Source: Panonychus citri (Eukaryota; Arthropoda; Arachnida; Trombidiformes; Tetranychidae). Taken from it: DNA of 64,000 nt. This document shows positions 34,669-49,931 of this stretch, one piece after another. A program made the translations under genes and the position numbers. Every line of letters begins with the position of its first letter. The stretch's first letter is position 1. The stretch covers positions 3,844,001 to 3,908,000 of the forward strand of contig NW_026515539.1 in assembly GCF_014898815.1 (NCBI RefSeq). The letters run 5' to 3'. The notes below the pieces were generated by a model. It was not told where the DNA came from. It did no database searches and worked only from the letters and a program-made list of their open reading frames with translations.

Positions 34669-37600
34669 GGTTGATCAACTGCTGATGATTTTCTGATAAT
34701 CGTTTATGTAATAAGTTGATAATTATTGATTGGGAAGGAAAAATAAAGTTGCAAATGACAATTAAATCTCTTGCCTGGCAAAGATTAAGATATTTATCGG
34801 TAATGGAGCTTAATCATTCCTCTTGGTGGATTAACGGACATTCAGTTAATCAACTGACCAGCATCATTAAAATAGCGACAAAAACTTATTTTTGAAACAC
34901 AAAAAAAAAAGATTCAAAATGATTAAGGTTAATCATAATTGTCAATTAGTAAGTAAAAGTTAACATCTTTTTAATGTTTCGTTGATTGTTGATTATAAAC
35001 CAGAAAATTTGGCAAAACTTTAACTGTATAATTGTTGACGGTGGTGGTGGTAGTGTTTATGTTAACAGAGTTAACTATTAATTGTTGTATATAAACAATT
35101 TAAAAATGGTTTCGATTACATTGTAATCTGTGTGTGTTCCCATTCGTTATGTTATATTTGGTGTTTATCTTTTAAATTAACACACTAGAAGATATTACCT
35201 CGATTATTTTGATATCATTTTCGAGGTTTTCACTTTCACCATCACTTGTTTCCTCTTCCGTTTATTTTCACATCCTCATCCTCATCTTAATCCACCACCA
35301 CCACTACCACAATCACTTCCACCTCCTCATCTTAATCTCTTGTAAATGTGAGATTTTTTTTTCTCATCAAAATGCTTTCATTTATTATCAATAAACATAA
35401 TCTTCTGTAGATAATCACTATAACTGTAAATGTACATTGATAATACGATTCGATAAGGTTAAGAAAAATAATAATGACGCTTCACACATTGTTATTAAGT
35501 TAATTACGACTAATTGTGATTAGATTTGGAAATTAGATCAGAGAGAAAGAGAGAGAAAAAATTTCAATGTCATTCAAAATGGTAGTCGATTTAAATTCTT
35601 AAGATTAGTTATCATAACAATTAAGATAACTTTCTTCTAAACAACATGATAATCTGATCAATCTTATCATCGTAAAGTTTTTTGTTACGGAAGTGAAATG
35701 ATTATTCCAAATGTTATGAAGTCGACGATTAATGTTTCATTCTGATGGTACACTGAGCATCGCGGAAAAATGACCTTCATCAAATGCTTTGAAACAATAT
35801 TCTATTCAGTTAATATCAATAACAATTAAATTCGAGGTTGTGAAAGAGAGGGAGAGATACAGAATTGAAGATCAATTCGATCACACCTCTGATAGTTGGA
35901 ATGATATTTTGATTGGAAAATAATGAAAAATAACCTTCCCTTCATCTCTAACCTAATAAAATAATTCATCAAGCCTTCTAGCTCAATTCCCGGGAGGTGT
36001 AATTGGTCATCTTTCAATATTGAAGCTCTTCTTATATTTGTCTCACTTTTATTTCTCCTTCTCTTCCTCCTCTTCCATCATCATTATCATCATCATCAAC
36101 TCAGCTCTACAATTGTTAATACCTAGAACATTGGTCATAATGATTGAGATTTTGCTTCCCATTTATTTCATATTTCATCATTTCTCCTCTTTAACTACCT
36201 TGACCATTCATCTTGATCAACATTAGATTAGCTTAATCACACAATGACCAGATGAGAACCGCAAGCCGTTTTCATCTAATCGAGTAAATCACAAAATATA
36301 TAATAAAAGTAATAATAATAAACAGAATCGAAAACCATATCTGCAAATGACCAATATTCATTTTCCTTTAAATTATTGAATGAATATTAGAACCAAATTT
36401 AAATTCGACTAATCTTTTTTTCTTCTGGTCTAATACTATGAGAATAAGAAAAAAATAATTCGAAAAGTTTTCCACTAATTTGATGCAAATTTAAATCCAT
36501 TAAAAGAAAACGATGAATACTTTTTAGTACAGAATTTCAATTGCGTCCATCAGCTGTGGTCACTTTGAGAGTAAATTTTACAAATTTAGTAACTCGAATG
36601 GCCATTTAATGCACGTGACAGTGAAAACTACTTGTCCAAAATTTTGGAGAAAGTATAAAGTTACAGGTCATTTCATATTGAGAATTGAGGTTCGTAATTC
36701 AATCTCAGGTACTTTCGGATGAATATATTGAGTCACGCGTGGCAGATTCATAACATCACCAAGAAAATCAGACAATAATGATGATGATGATGTTCACTCA
36801 TGATGGTTATTCATTTACATGAGAAGAAAAAAATGAATTTGTTCAATTCCATCTCTTCCCTCTGTTGAATAATAATCTTTCACCTTGTTATCCTGGTGCG
36901 AGAAGCAAAAACTTTCTGATTATCTCTCCCTCAGAACTTTTCTGTTTACCTTTTCTCAGAGTAAATATACTAGTAGTGTGGATATTATAAAGATAATCAT
37001 CATGAACATAATCATGAATAAGACACTGAATCTGAATCAAGTAGCAGCAGAAAAAAGCAAAGAGAGAGAGAGATATTAAGTAGGTTAAGAAAATTCAATG
37101 GCCACTCAGGTCCAAGTATTATTATCCAGCTTAATAATAGAGACACGGTGAGTATATGTTTGTATTAATAAGTATTTACCATTCCTCATCTTAGACGATT
37201 CTCATTCTACTATTTACTTATTAATGATAATATTCTTGTAGCATTTATATACTTTCAGAATACATTTGCAATAAACTAAATTGAGTTAAAACCCATGTTA
37301 TCGTTAATTTGTGAGCATTATCTGTTTTTTTTTCTTCATCTTCATCAACAAACCAAACAAGATATTTAATCTTCATCTTTTTTTCAAAGATTATCTTCTT
37401 CATCTTATTCAATTAGCCTTCATCATTATTATCATTTACTTTTCAATTGTTATCTCTTTGGGTCTCTCTCTCTCTACTTCAAACTGATCCTTATAACAAT
37501 CTAAATGTTACAATGGTTTTGACCATTAAATGGTTCCTTTAATAATGATAATAATATCATACTTTATGCAATATTAATATCAACAGAATTATATTATTAT

Positions 37601-38644
37601 TATTATTAAATTAAAATCTATCTATTGATATAAGTGTTATAAGTAATTGATATATGTAAGTACAGATAGTTAGTATTATAAGTGAATGTTATTCAACTTT
37701 GATCGAGAAAGATTTTTACAAATAAGCTCAGATTGTAAATTCTTTTGTCATGAATTTTCACCAAGAATAATATGAATATTCGGTAAAGAATAATGTGTAT
37801 TTTTCTGTCACTTATCGTGATTCCATGAATTCATCATGTAAAATTTTATTTTTCTTTTAGATGAAGAAAAAAAAAGGAATCACCATAAAGTTTTGATATT
37901 CTAATTGAGAAATCTGATATTTTTCTTTCTCACAGAAAATCAGAATTAAGTAAATATTCAAAATGAATAGAGAAAAATAATAAGAGAGAGAGAAAGTTAT
38001 CGAAAGATAAACGTGATGATCGTTTACTTTATGATTCGAAACAATTTCATAAACTTTTTCGTGAAAAAAAACTGCAACGAAAACTTTTCCCCTGTAATCT
38101 CATTATTCACTTTTCCATGTAACAAAGTAAAGGAAAACAATATCCTCTAAGTATATGAGAATTAATAACTTAATTATCTTCCAAGATAATATCACATCCG
38201 TAATGATGATGATCACAGTGGCAAAGACAATGATACATCATTTAATATCTTAATCATTAAATTATCATCATTTCCGAAGTATCTTTTACATTCCTACTAC
38301 AGAGACTACAGAGTCTCTTGTGTATATATAAATACAATGTGTGTTTCTCAGGCATATCTTTGCATGAGCTTCCTGAATGTTTATCATTATTATGCTCTAT
38401 GAATATGATGAAATGGATGAAAAATGCAAATGAATTTATAAAATGATGAAAAACAAAGCAAAAAAACAAAACCAACACGAAGATGAAGTTAAAAAATTGC
38501 TTCCATTTTCTGTTATTTTTAGAACTGTTTTCATATTCAGATGTAATCTCAGTCACCATGAAGCTCACAATATATTATCGTTATTATATTCACTCTACTT
38601 GCTTTGGCTTCTGTCATTTCTTTTCATAATCATAATTGAAACCA

Positions 38645-38675
<31 letters not shown>

Positions 38676-41600
38676 ACACTCGAAAGTTCTTGATAATCTA
38701 ATACTAACTCACTGATTTTCTGTTCAATATTATCATGAGTGTTACAATTCAATTTGTAAACAAATGATGAAACAGATGAATAACTAATCATTAACTGATT
38801 GTTGAATCATTTTACTTAATTGTTGTCACATTGAATTTTCTTAATATCTGTTCATTTATTATTATTATTTTTGATTATTATTTTTTTTTCCTTCATCTTA
38901 TTTGATTTGATTTGATTTCTGGTTACATGGTGATGATTATTTGGTGTATTGATTAGAGAAAGGAAAATGTTATATTGATTATCAATCAGAGTCACATGAA
39001 AAATTATCGATTTGAAATGTGGTGAAATGTATTTAACGATTTAATGAGAAGATGATGATTTCTATTGATAGAAAAAAAAGAGAAAAGGAAAAAGATAAAG
39101 ATGAAGATGAAGATGAAGATGAAGATAATTGTGAAGATGAGGATGCTGAAGATGCTTTTCTGAATACAAGTGAAGGTTGGAAAATGAATGTTAATTTTAG
39201 AAACAATTTTACGGATAAAATGGAAATGCAAACGAAAGATGAAAGGAGAGAGAGAGGGAGTCAGAATGAGAGAGAAAATCTTATATTACTTTTACTTTCA
39301 TCTTAATCTCCATCCTAATCCTCATCATCCGCTTCTCTCTCCTTCAACTCACAATTCTCGAGTGTGAGTGTGTGCCTGCATTTGTCTATTGAGTAACATT
39401 GTAGAAAAGATTTTGAAACTTGTTAAGAAAAGAAAAGATGAAAATTAAGATTATGGTGATAATTAGAGTAGAAGATTATTTTTAAATTTACCGCCGAATG
39501 ATTTTTTCTTTTCTCTTCCGACATCATCATCATTATCCACTGAAACCTAATCGTATGAACAGAAATGATGGCAAAGAAAAACATTGCGAAAACTATTAGT
39601 TTAATAAAAAAAACGAGCTTTCGAAATCAAATGTGATAATATAATGATAAACATTGGAAAAGCTTTTTGATTGATAAAAAACACTAAATGTAAACGTTTT
39701 CAAATCTTGTGTCAATTTGAAGCTCATTCAATTTGCTTTTCTCATGTCTGATTACCAGTGATGCCAAATTGTAACATGATGCACGTTTCCTAATTACAAT
39801 CAATCCCATGTTATCCTCATTGACACTTCCGCTTTCGGCTATCAATTACTCAACCTTCATCTTCATCCTCATCTTTAATCAATATCTTAAATGTTTTAAA
39901 TGTTGAGAATTGACAATTGATGTTGGCAAATCATCATCATGTTATATTCATCATGTAAGTGAGTAGCCAATTCTTGACAAAGGGTCAAATTAGCACGTTC
40001 TTAGCATCGAAAGGTTTACCTTAATTGTTGTAACTGAGAACCGAACAATTAATCAACAAACATCATGTAAACTGCACCCATTTTGAGAGTATTATCATTT
40101 CTCAATTGGCATGATGATCAATTCAAAAGAGATGAATTGACTGAGATGAAGAAAAAAAAGAAAATGAGAAAAATGAAAATTCTAAGGTGAAAAAAAAACG
40201 TTCCAATGTTGTAAAGTTCCAGTGTCTGAACTTTTTTTTTCTTTCTTTTTTTCCAATTTAGAATCGGATTAATATCTGCACTCTGTTCATTGGTTCTTAT
40301 CATCATTATCATCATGCTGATCATCAATTCTGTTCACATGGAAGATAAAATTATCTCTTAATAAAAAGCTAATCATCACAATGATTACTGACCCTTGGAT
40401 TCTCAAATGGTTCAGATGATTATTCACTCAACTCTTGTTTCTCAAATCTTTTATTTTTATTGTTGCGTGTTTATTATATTAGGATGATTATCATATAAAT
40501 CTTTGAAATTCATTGTAATTGAATTAATTGTTACAATAATAATCATGAGAAATAATAATAATAATAAGAAAAGTTGAAAATGTAATCACATTGGACTAAC
40601 CCAAAAATTAACCTGTTAGAAAAGGTAGAAAACAAGAAAAGATGATCAAGATGAAGATGAAGATGAAGGAGATGATGATGATGATTAACAAGTGATTAGT
40701 TTAATTGAACGAGTGAGTAGTTCAATTGATGGAAATCATTCTGATCACCTTCCCTTTTCTGCTCATCACTTCCCACGGTATTTAACTTGATACACCTAAA
40801 GTTTTACACCAAAGGTGCTGTTCTAATAGGCGGAAAATCAGCTCGTTCCAAGTGACCATTTAGTGGAAATGAGTCCAAACATCTTTGGGTAAGTTTGACC
40901 CTCGAAAGGTTCACCAATAAGGTTAAGAGTTTTGTTTTTTTTTCTTCCTCGAAAATGAATCAAATTCAAATTCAATTTTCTCTTCTATTTTTTTCTTATT
41001 AGTTCAACAATTAATGGAACCATTAATTGATCCATGTAACAATAATAATATAATCATTATGCTCACAAATTAACAGTTGAATTGTTTCCCAAGATGATTA
41101 TCCATGTAATCCTCTTATTTATTGATCCATTGACTTTCAAAGGTAAATCCATAGTGACAATCAATTGATTCGGTGATAAATTTATCACTTGAATATATTT
41201 AATTCATGTTTATTTTTGATTTAACCCGAAATCCATTGAAATTGTTCAGAGATTAACAGATAGACATCATGAATCGTCATCATGTACATAAGATTAATTG
41301 TTAATTTCAACTGATGAACCTTCAAGTTCCCACCCAACTTTTTTTCCTATCTGTTTGTATATCTCCACTTTTTGTTCATTATCTTCAGCTACTGTTCATT
41401 ATTAATCAGTCAGAATATATAACCTTGTATATTATTAACGATTATCCTTGAATTTTCTGGTTACTCGGTGAAAGAAAAAAAAAGTTAGTAGATAACTAAA
41501 TTAATCATAGTGAAAATAGTCAACTCAAGTAATAACATTGAAGAGGAAAATTTATCATCCTAATTGGTAAATATTAAGAAATGATAATTACCATGAAAAA

Positions 41601-43801
41601 AAGACATGATAAAGTTGACAAAACTTTTCTTTTCTCACCTAATATAATAAAGATAATGGAATTGATAAACTTTCCCTCATCCTCATCTCTTTATTTTTCA
41701 TTTTCACCATCAATAGGAACGCGAAAACTGTGTAATAGTTATGTAATTATCTTCAGGACAATCAATCGGCTAATCAGTAATTAATCAACTCAACTTTCGG
41801 GTGTATTAACACATAATATGATTAATTACCTGGTGAAGGTTAAGGGGAAACTTTTAATTTTACCTTTCTGATTTTCTAATGTAAAAATTACCTCCAATCA
41901 ATTTCATCAGATTGAAGATTTTAATTGTGACACAACAACAAACGAAATCGTATCAGGTAATTATCATGATCAATTCAATTCTCTTTGGGATCTCAATTGT
42001 TAGGAATCAATTTTCGAGGAGGAAAAAAAAACAAAAAATATTATCACCGTAATTCTGAATCAAATGAACTTACCTCATCTTCACGATTAAAGATCAACTA
42101 TTTTCGTCAAGTTGTCATTCTAATCGTTACAGAGAAAGAGAAACGTCATTAAGATTAATTGTGAAAGAAAATTGTCAATCTAGTTGATTAATTTAAAGCT
42201 TTTAGTTAATTTAAACACTTTTTTACTTGATAACTGATCCATTTTAAGTTGTGGTACCTTTCATGGTTACAGGATAATGAACACAAAGTAAAAAAAAAGG
42301 AGACAAGTTAAAAGTAACATTGAAATGATTTAGTGACATTTGTAAATCTATTTTTCTTGGCATCATGATTATCATCAGAGTTGCCGATTGGAAAAAGCCA
42401 AAATTAACTGATGATGATGATGATTAAGACAGTTACTGTATTTATCTTAAGTGATATTTGGTTGGGTGGATCAATTAACTTTAGTTAATCACTGACATTG
42501 GGGGAACATTGTGATCAACGGCAATTAATAAGTGAAAAGAATTGTCAAATACAAGGTTCGTTTAATGTTTACAAGTCTATTTTTATAGAAAATCGAAAAT
42601 ATTTACATAAGATGATGTGTGTTGTTCGTGAGTGTTTCTTGTTACTCTCTCGGTGTTTTCGAGATTTTTTTATGTGTATTGTTAGCGTTTTATGGTTATT
42701 ATTATGATGAGAGAGAGAGAGAGAGAGAAAGTGACTTGAAGAGAAAGAGAAATAGATAAATGGAAGAGAGAAAGAAAGAGAGATGATGATGATGAAAGAT
42801 GAAGATGAAGATGATTTGATGAGGATGAGAAAAGAATGGGAATGAATTAACTACAATGTAACATTTTAAGACTCGAAAGAAACTCGATTCGATGGAAAGA
42901 ATTTTTTTTTATTATTCTTTTCCTCAGAATCAACATAAGCCTGATTAGAAAACGAGGATATTTTGAGTGGGCTCAGATTCTCAGAATTTATTTTTTTAAC
43001 ATGGAAAAGGCGGGAAGGTGACTTGTTATCATCATGTTATTTAACAAACATTCAATCAGTTAATCAGCTGAGTTGAAACAGATATTAATCGTGAGTAATA
43101 TTTATACACATATTAACTAATTAAGCAAAGAGAGAGACAGAGAGTTGTGTTGAATAACATTTCATGATATTCAGAGTTTTGTTTGATTGTTTCTAATAGC
43201 AATTCTAAATAGCAATTTAATAATAATAATAATATGATAATAATAGTTATTGTTATTCTGAGAGTGATAACTTTGTGTTTGTGTGCCTGTTTGTGTATTG
43301 ATAATGCTAATAAAAACATGATGATAATTTAATGATTTCAATGTTTCTCCTTGTTTTCTATGTGAGAAATAAAGATTAATGAATGAAATTTAATGAGAAT
43401 ACGATGAAATTGGAAATCGATCTGATGAGTTTTACAAGAGGAAGAACAAAAAAAAGGAAAAAGTTTGTTGCGATTTCTCAATGAAAAGTTTCAATGAATG
43501 AAAATTGAATATCGGAAGATAGAGTGAGAGAGTGAGAGAGAGAGACAAACATACCACAGGTAATCACTTTGTTTTTCTATTATAATTTTTATAATATAAT
43601 TATGATGACAAATTAATGATATTAATTAAAAAAAAGAGATTTAAAATAACAACAGCTGATCAAAGAGATGAAACAAGAAAAAAAAGGATTGAGGAAACAT
43701 GAAGATTGAATTGTGATTGTGATTCTTGTTGAATATTTTTTTTTCCTTGTTCTAATAATATATATTATATATTACGAATTGTATATTTATATATATATAA
43801 A

Positions 43802-43997
43802 TTAACGTGTTTGACAAGGTGACATCTCCTCTCCTGAAGATGCTTTCGGTGATGTTTCCATGGCATTTGAATAATCATCTTCTGTAATATCATCATCAGC
43901 ATCCTCATCACCTGAGCTAATATCCGGGAAACCAGGTTGAATAAAGCCTGATGGAGATCGAGATGAACCAGAAGGAAATGCTCCACTATTGCCTCCA
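43802..43997 (-). CDS. SoxD: SoxD last exon, acidic C-terminus
   Basis: Acceptor TATAG at 43998-44002; the first base completes a split codon. It encodes GGNSGAFPSGSSRSPSGF, an acidic run DEDADDDITEDDY and the end EEMSPCQTR before TAA at 43802-43804. The acidic C-terminus matches the tail character of Sox5/6 and may be an activation or cofactor-binding region. Confidence 0.8.
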
Positions 43998-46900
43998 CTA
44001 TACCTTGATGATAATTAATGTAATTATTGCCAATTAATTATATTCATGAGATAATAATAATGATAATAGTTTGATTGTGTGTTCCATGAAATTCAATCAG
44101 GTAAAAATCAAGAGAAACAAAAATTGATGCAAATTGATGATGAAGAGATAATGATGAGACGGAAAAAAAGAAATTGAATTTAGATTATATTCAAAGACAA
44201 AGTAACTTAATTAATTGTGTTAATTGTTAATGAGAAAAACAAATCATTATATTATTCTTATCATTATCGACAGAAAAGTCAATTAAACATGTTCTCAAAA
44301 TCGAATTCATCTTTTTTCTCTCTCTCTCTTTCTCTCTTTCTTTCATTCACTAAGATGTTTTTTTTTGTTTCGATGAGAAAATGGAACTTTTTTCAGGAGA
44401 ATAACTTTTTTTTCCTCAATGATTGATGATTATCATCATCAGAATAAAGATGAAGAGAAAAGTTTGGACAACATGGAATGTTAATGGTTTATCATGATCT
44501 CAGTTCTCTTCATGATGAAATGCAATTGATGGAAGATAAAAGGAAGATGAGAATCACTCCCAGTCTACAGGTTATCATCTTTTCTTTTCATTTGTCACAA
44601 TTCACTGGACATTATTTCTCTTTTTCTCTTCACTTTTTTTTCTCTTTACTTTTTCCATGTCACTTATTCTTTACTTCTTCTTCTACTTTTTTTTTATACT
44701 TTTCTCCATCTTTTTTTCTTCTTCTTCCTCATCATCTTCCATGGAAACAAATCTTCATCTGATCTCTGTAAGTGATCGGTAATGGATTCAATGGTATCGA
44801 AAGCTAATGTAGTATAAAAGTATAAAGGTTCCAAATCAGAAGTTCCTATAAGAATATTATTCAATCAGAATTTTCTCTCTCTCTCTCTCTGTTCAATATA
44901 CACTTTACTTTTCTTTTTCTGTGTGCTGTATATACATTTGATTGTCGAAATTAATTGTAAACTTACCATAAATTTCGCATTTCTTCCCGTTTTTGCCTCA
45001 TTAGTTGTTTATATTCACTGATCTTCAATTTCTTACCATCGACTATACAGGTTCGTTTAGGTCGAGGTCTATATCGGTAATCTGGATACTTTTCCATGTG
45101 CTGTTTACTCAATCGAGACTGTTCCTCGTAATAACGTTGCTTTTCAGCGTTTGGCATTGCTTTCCATCGAGCACCTTGAAAGGATAGATCACAAAATCCA
45201 AATTAGTCAGAGAGAAAAATATTATCATCAAATATTATTATTATTATTATTATTCAAACGTAATCGTTAACTTGCTTACCCAGAATTTTAGATATATTGG
45301 AATTGTGCATATCCGGACAAGCTTTGAGAATTTTTCTTCTTTCGTCCTTCGCCCAAACCATGAATGCGTTCATTGGCCTTTTAATATGAGGTTTACCTTC
45401 AGATTCTTTTTTGGTTTGTCGAATTATCTTGGCACCTATTGGTTCATCAGTTAATCAATTCGAATCGATGAAATCAACCAAAGAGAAAATAAAAATATTC
45501 CATTAGTTTTATGATAGAAAATAATAAGAGAGAGAGAGAGAGACGAAGATTCAACGTTAAGGTTCAAATCATGACAGAAAATTTGGAATATGTATAAATG
45601 ATTCATTTCTAATTCTCAATGAACATAACTGACAGGAAGATAATGATTAGAGAGATAAAGAGAATATGAATAATTTCAATTAGAAAAGTTTGACAAAAGT
45701 GACAAGAGTGACACAAGAGAATTTTGAATTTTTTTTTTCTGTCAAGATTTGTCGCATCTTCTTATTGTTGATTCTTATATAATAATCGCCGATCCATTAC
45801 CCTGTTGCCCTGTTGATCCGCCTCCATTTCCTCCACCTTCTCCTCCCGTGTTACCATTGTTTCCATTATTAGAACCACTATTAGCGTTACAATTATTTCC
45901 ATTATTTGTACCGCTATTAACATTACAATTACCATTACCACTTGGTCCTGGTGACCTAGTTGACGCTGCGGCAGCGGCTGCCGCTGCAACTGCCGCTGCA
46001 GCCGCTGTAGCATGATCAAGTCCACTTGGGAACATACCAAATGGAAATGGTTTGTCACAGGTAGACATGGGAGAATGATCTTGTGAATTAACACCAATAT
46101 TTTGCCCAGAATTTGATCCATTACCATTGTTACCAATGATTGATGAACCATTATTTCCGGTTACCGTTGAACCATTTCCATGAGCCGATGATGATGATCC
46201 AGATGATCCATGACTGCGATACGGATTAAATGGAATAGATCCGTAAAGACCAAAATTGGACATTAAAGGTCCAACTGACCAAGGGTTTAAGCCATTCGGT
46301 AATCCAGCTAACGGTGATTTACCTGATAACAGTGAACTTGGCACCGATAAAGATTTTGGCATTGAACCACCACCGTTACCACCCTGTTCCTGAGTAGTAA
46401 GAGTGTGATTAAAATTATGTACATTAGATGAAGAGGTGCTTATGGCTGCGACAGTTGATGCGAAGGGTGGACTTGATGCAGCTCCTAATGATGAATGTGA
46501 AGCATTTGGAGGTGAACGTGAACCTGATCCAAGGTAAGATTTTCTGAGAAAAAAATAAATCATATCAATAATATTATCGATAAGTAATTAATCCAATTGA
46601 TTGATTGATTGACCTCATCGAAACTGGACAATTGATCAATAAATTCATACCTAAAACTTGGTTTATCATCAGATTTTGGTTTACTCAGATTCAAAGGTCC
46701 ATCGTCATCGTCATCACTATTGCTAAAACTATTGCTAATTTCATCTAATTTAGGTGATGAAAAACGTTGATCACAATTAACTGTTAAACTCTGTGAACAA
46801 AAATAAAATGAAAAGAGATAATTAATTATCAAGTTAATCGAGTTAAATTTAATTAGATTCAAAACAGACAAACAAAATTAAGGTGAGGTGATGATGATGA

Positions 46901-47293
46901 AAGATTAACAATAAAAGTGGATAATCATGTTAATCGTGAATGAGAAACAAACAAACAAACAAAAAGGAAACAAGTTAATTTGATCTCAATTAAATCTAAA
47001 TTGTGGTTAAACTTTAAGCAATTTAGAGGACAATTTGTGGCTTAACAGTTAATAGTTTTGACTTGATTGTTAATTAATTGTTATATGCAGAGTAAATTGT
47101 TATCATTAAGATTGTCTTTTCTTTCATGATTAACCATTTCAATGAGTGACAAAAGTTTCGTATCAACAACAATTTAAGAGGAGCAACAAAGTTAATTGTT
47201 GTTGGTTAAAGTTAAACAACAGCAGCAATGATAACCACAATACTATTACTTGAGTGGTTAATTGTGTTTATATTACAATTAGATTAACTTGAA

Positions 47294-47336
<43 letters not shown>

Positions 47337-48679
47337 TCAAATGGGAATTAAATTGTTAATCAAGAGAAAGATTTTTGTGTCACCTTTAATTAGCGTCAAC
47401 GTGAATAATTGATTGTAATGATAATAGTAAGTGAAATATAATGTTAATCAAATCAAATTAAGGCTTCAACTATTAATGAATAATGAGAGAGTGAGAGAGA
47501 GAGACCAAGAGATATAATAATAAAGTTAATTCAGTTGATTATCATCATGATCTGAAGCTATTTGAGTAAACAAAAGGTAAATGATGATAATAAACAACAA
47601 GGTGAGTTTGTTGTGATTAAAGTTAAATGTTGATCATTTTGTTTTGTTTTATCAAATCAAATGAAAAAAGTTAATGTAATTTAACATGCACGCAATGGTC
47701 AACAAGCAATAATAATAATCATCATCATTATCATCATCATCATAATGATAACAAAGCAATCAAAACTTTTGTCAGAATCTTTTTTTTTTGTTGATTGCGT
47801 GCATTTAATGAGCCCATGAATTCACATGATTGCTTTTACCCGGTTTACTTGTTGATGTGATTGTTTTTATTTTACATTGTAATTGAAAGCAATTATTAAA
47901 CATTTACTTAATGACTTTGCTGTAATTTAATTATCATCTCATGAGGTAAAACAATTCAACAAATTAATTTCAAATCAACTATTCAAATTGAGATTCATTA
48001 TTATCACCATTTGATTATCATATTAAGACAATCATGTAAATGTTTTCTCGTTGAGTTTTCATAACTTTCTTACTTCTGTCTCTCTCTCACTCTCCTACAA
48101 CTACTACTATTATTTTTCGAGCTCCATTCATATCATTTCAATTGTTTCATCGTACTCGAGACTCCACCTTGTTCAGAACCTATAAGAATGATAACAAATG
48201 ATAATAATAATGAAAACCTCCTCTTCCTCTTCTTCCTCCTCCTCCGCCTCCTTCTCATTTTTCTTCCACCTCTACTATTAGTTTAATCTCTTTCTTTTCT
48301 CTTTTGTTGAGCATTTTTTTTTTCTTCTTCTTTTCCTGATCATCTGAACAGAAGAAAAGTAGTAACCACGCCTGTTCCATGATGATGATAATAATCTCTC
48401 TCTCTCTTTCTCTCTTTCTCTCATGATTTCTCATTCTCTCTCTTTTTAACTCTGCGCAAGAACAAGAACTTTTATATCTTCCTCCTCTTCCTCTCTCGCT
48501 TATTCTTTCACCAAAAACACAAATCTATTGTCTCAAGAGAAGAAGAAGAGAAAAAGATGATCCAAGTAAACCACGCCTTCGATATACAGGTAACTATTTT
48601 CATCGTCAAAGTTATCAAAGGATCTTAATGAATTATAGATAAACTCATGGAAATAATAAGAAAAAAATCCATAGTAACC

Positions 48680-48728
<49 letters not shown>

Positions 48729-49888
48729 CTTGAGATGATCATCATCATCATCATCATCATCAAGTATCATCAACGTCATCTCAAAGGTGAAGATGAAGAT
48801 GATAATAAGGATGAGAAAGGTGAGAAAATCAGATTATTTGAAACAATCAATTTGCTTTTTTTTTACCAATTTGTTAAATGAAGCAGAAAACAAAGATTTC
48901 AAGTGATTATCAATCAAAATTACGATCAACAATCAGTTAAATTGTGATAGATTATCAAAAATATTTGTCAATTACGTTTATCCCAAGTAATTAATTGTTA
49001 ATCTTTCTCAAGAGAACAGCAAAAAAAATAGCAAAATGACCATTAGTTGACCTTTAACGTTATCATCATCTTGATAATAGTAATAAACAAATTATATAGA
49101 GAGAAGAAAGAAAAATTCTTTGTGTGTGGTTACCTCACACAGGTAAAGATGAAATGATAACATGTGATAATAAGTCGAGTTCAAGGGCCACAGGTAAGAA
49201 AGAGATTAACAAATTGATCTGTTTTGTTAATCCAATCAAAATACTAATCATTTCTTTTCATTGTTATTATCCCGGTGAGTTGTTATTGTAAATTGAATAA
49301 AGGCAAACTAAACTAAATCAATTTAAGAAAATTTAACAACAGGTAAACATAAAGGTGACTACTTTTCATTCATCATGTCAATCATTTCCCAATCTTTTAT
49401 CACATTACCTTTTTAATAGAAAAATAATTCACGATAAATAATCAATAATTATGAATAAACATCATTTAGAAATTGATTGTAAACATGATTAATAACAATT
49501 AACAGATAATTTGATTAACTTTTTCTTTTTCCTTCTTCTTCTTTCCTTTTAAGAATGAAAATCGTTGGAATTTTTTTTCTTCCCGTTCAATTATTGTTCA
49601 TTCAAGAATAATGTGACAAAGTTAACACACAGAGAAAACACCATCATGATAATTTTTCAAGTGATTTTCAGGATAATTGTCAAATAGTAAGAAAAAGTCA
49701 CCTTGGGATAGAAAAACTGATAATTTAAAATGTCTTCTTTTCTTTTCTTTTCTCTCTCTTTACTCTCTCTTATAAAAGAGCGAAAAAAACAAAATATCGC
49801 CCCAGGTATTATCATATATGTTCTAGGCCCCAAACAAAAACAAATGAAGATGAAGATGAAGATGATGAGATTATCCATGAAAGTCAAT

Positions 49889-49931
<43 letters not shown>

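Larger units (their letters stand above)
31860..43780. other. 12-kb gene-poor stretch
   Basis: I found no exon of recognisable protein type on either strand. The stretch holds many GA/CT runs (32370-32400, 34634-34662, 38645-38668, 42710-42728), GAT/ATC patches (34606-34618, 36776-36790, 39091-39126, 40645-40685, 42411-42424) and AAT patches. All open frames are shadows of these repeats. A small GC-richer spot with a hairpin lies near 33017. Regulatory DNA for SoxD could be here, but nothing specific is visible. Confidence 0.5.

Noticed and set aside
39052..39306. Plus-strand acidic open frame (Asp/Glu/Lys repeats)
   Set aside because: Generated by a GAAGAT repeat; no homologous motif, no splice or promoter context.
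45749..46151. Open frames on both strands over the polyalanine region of SoxD
   Set aside because: Frame-shifted readings of GC-rich trinucleotide tracts; the SoxD frame is fixed by neighbouring exons and phases.
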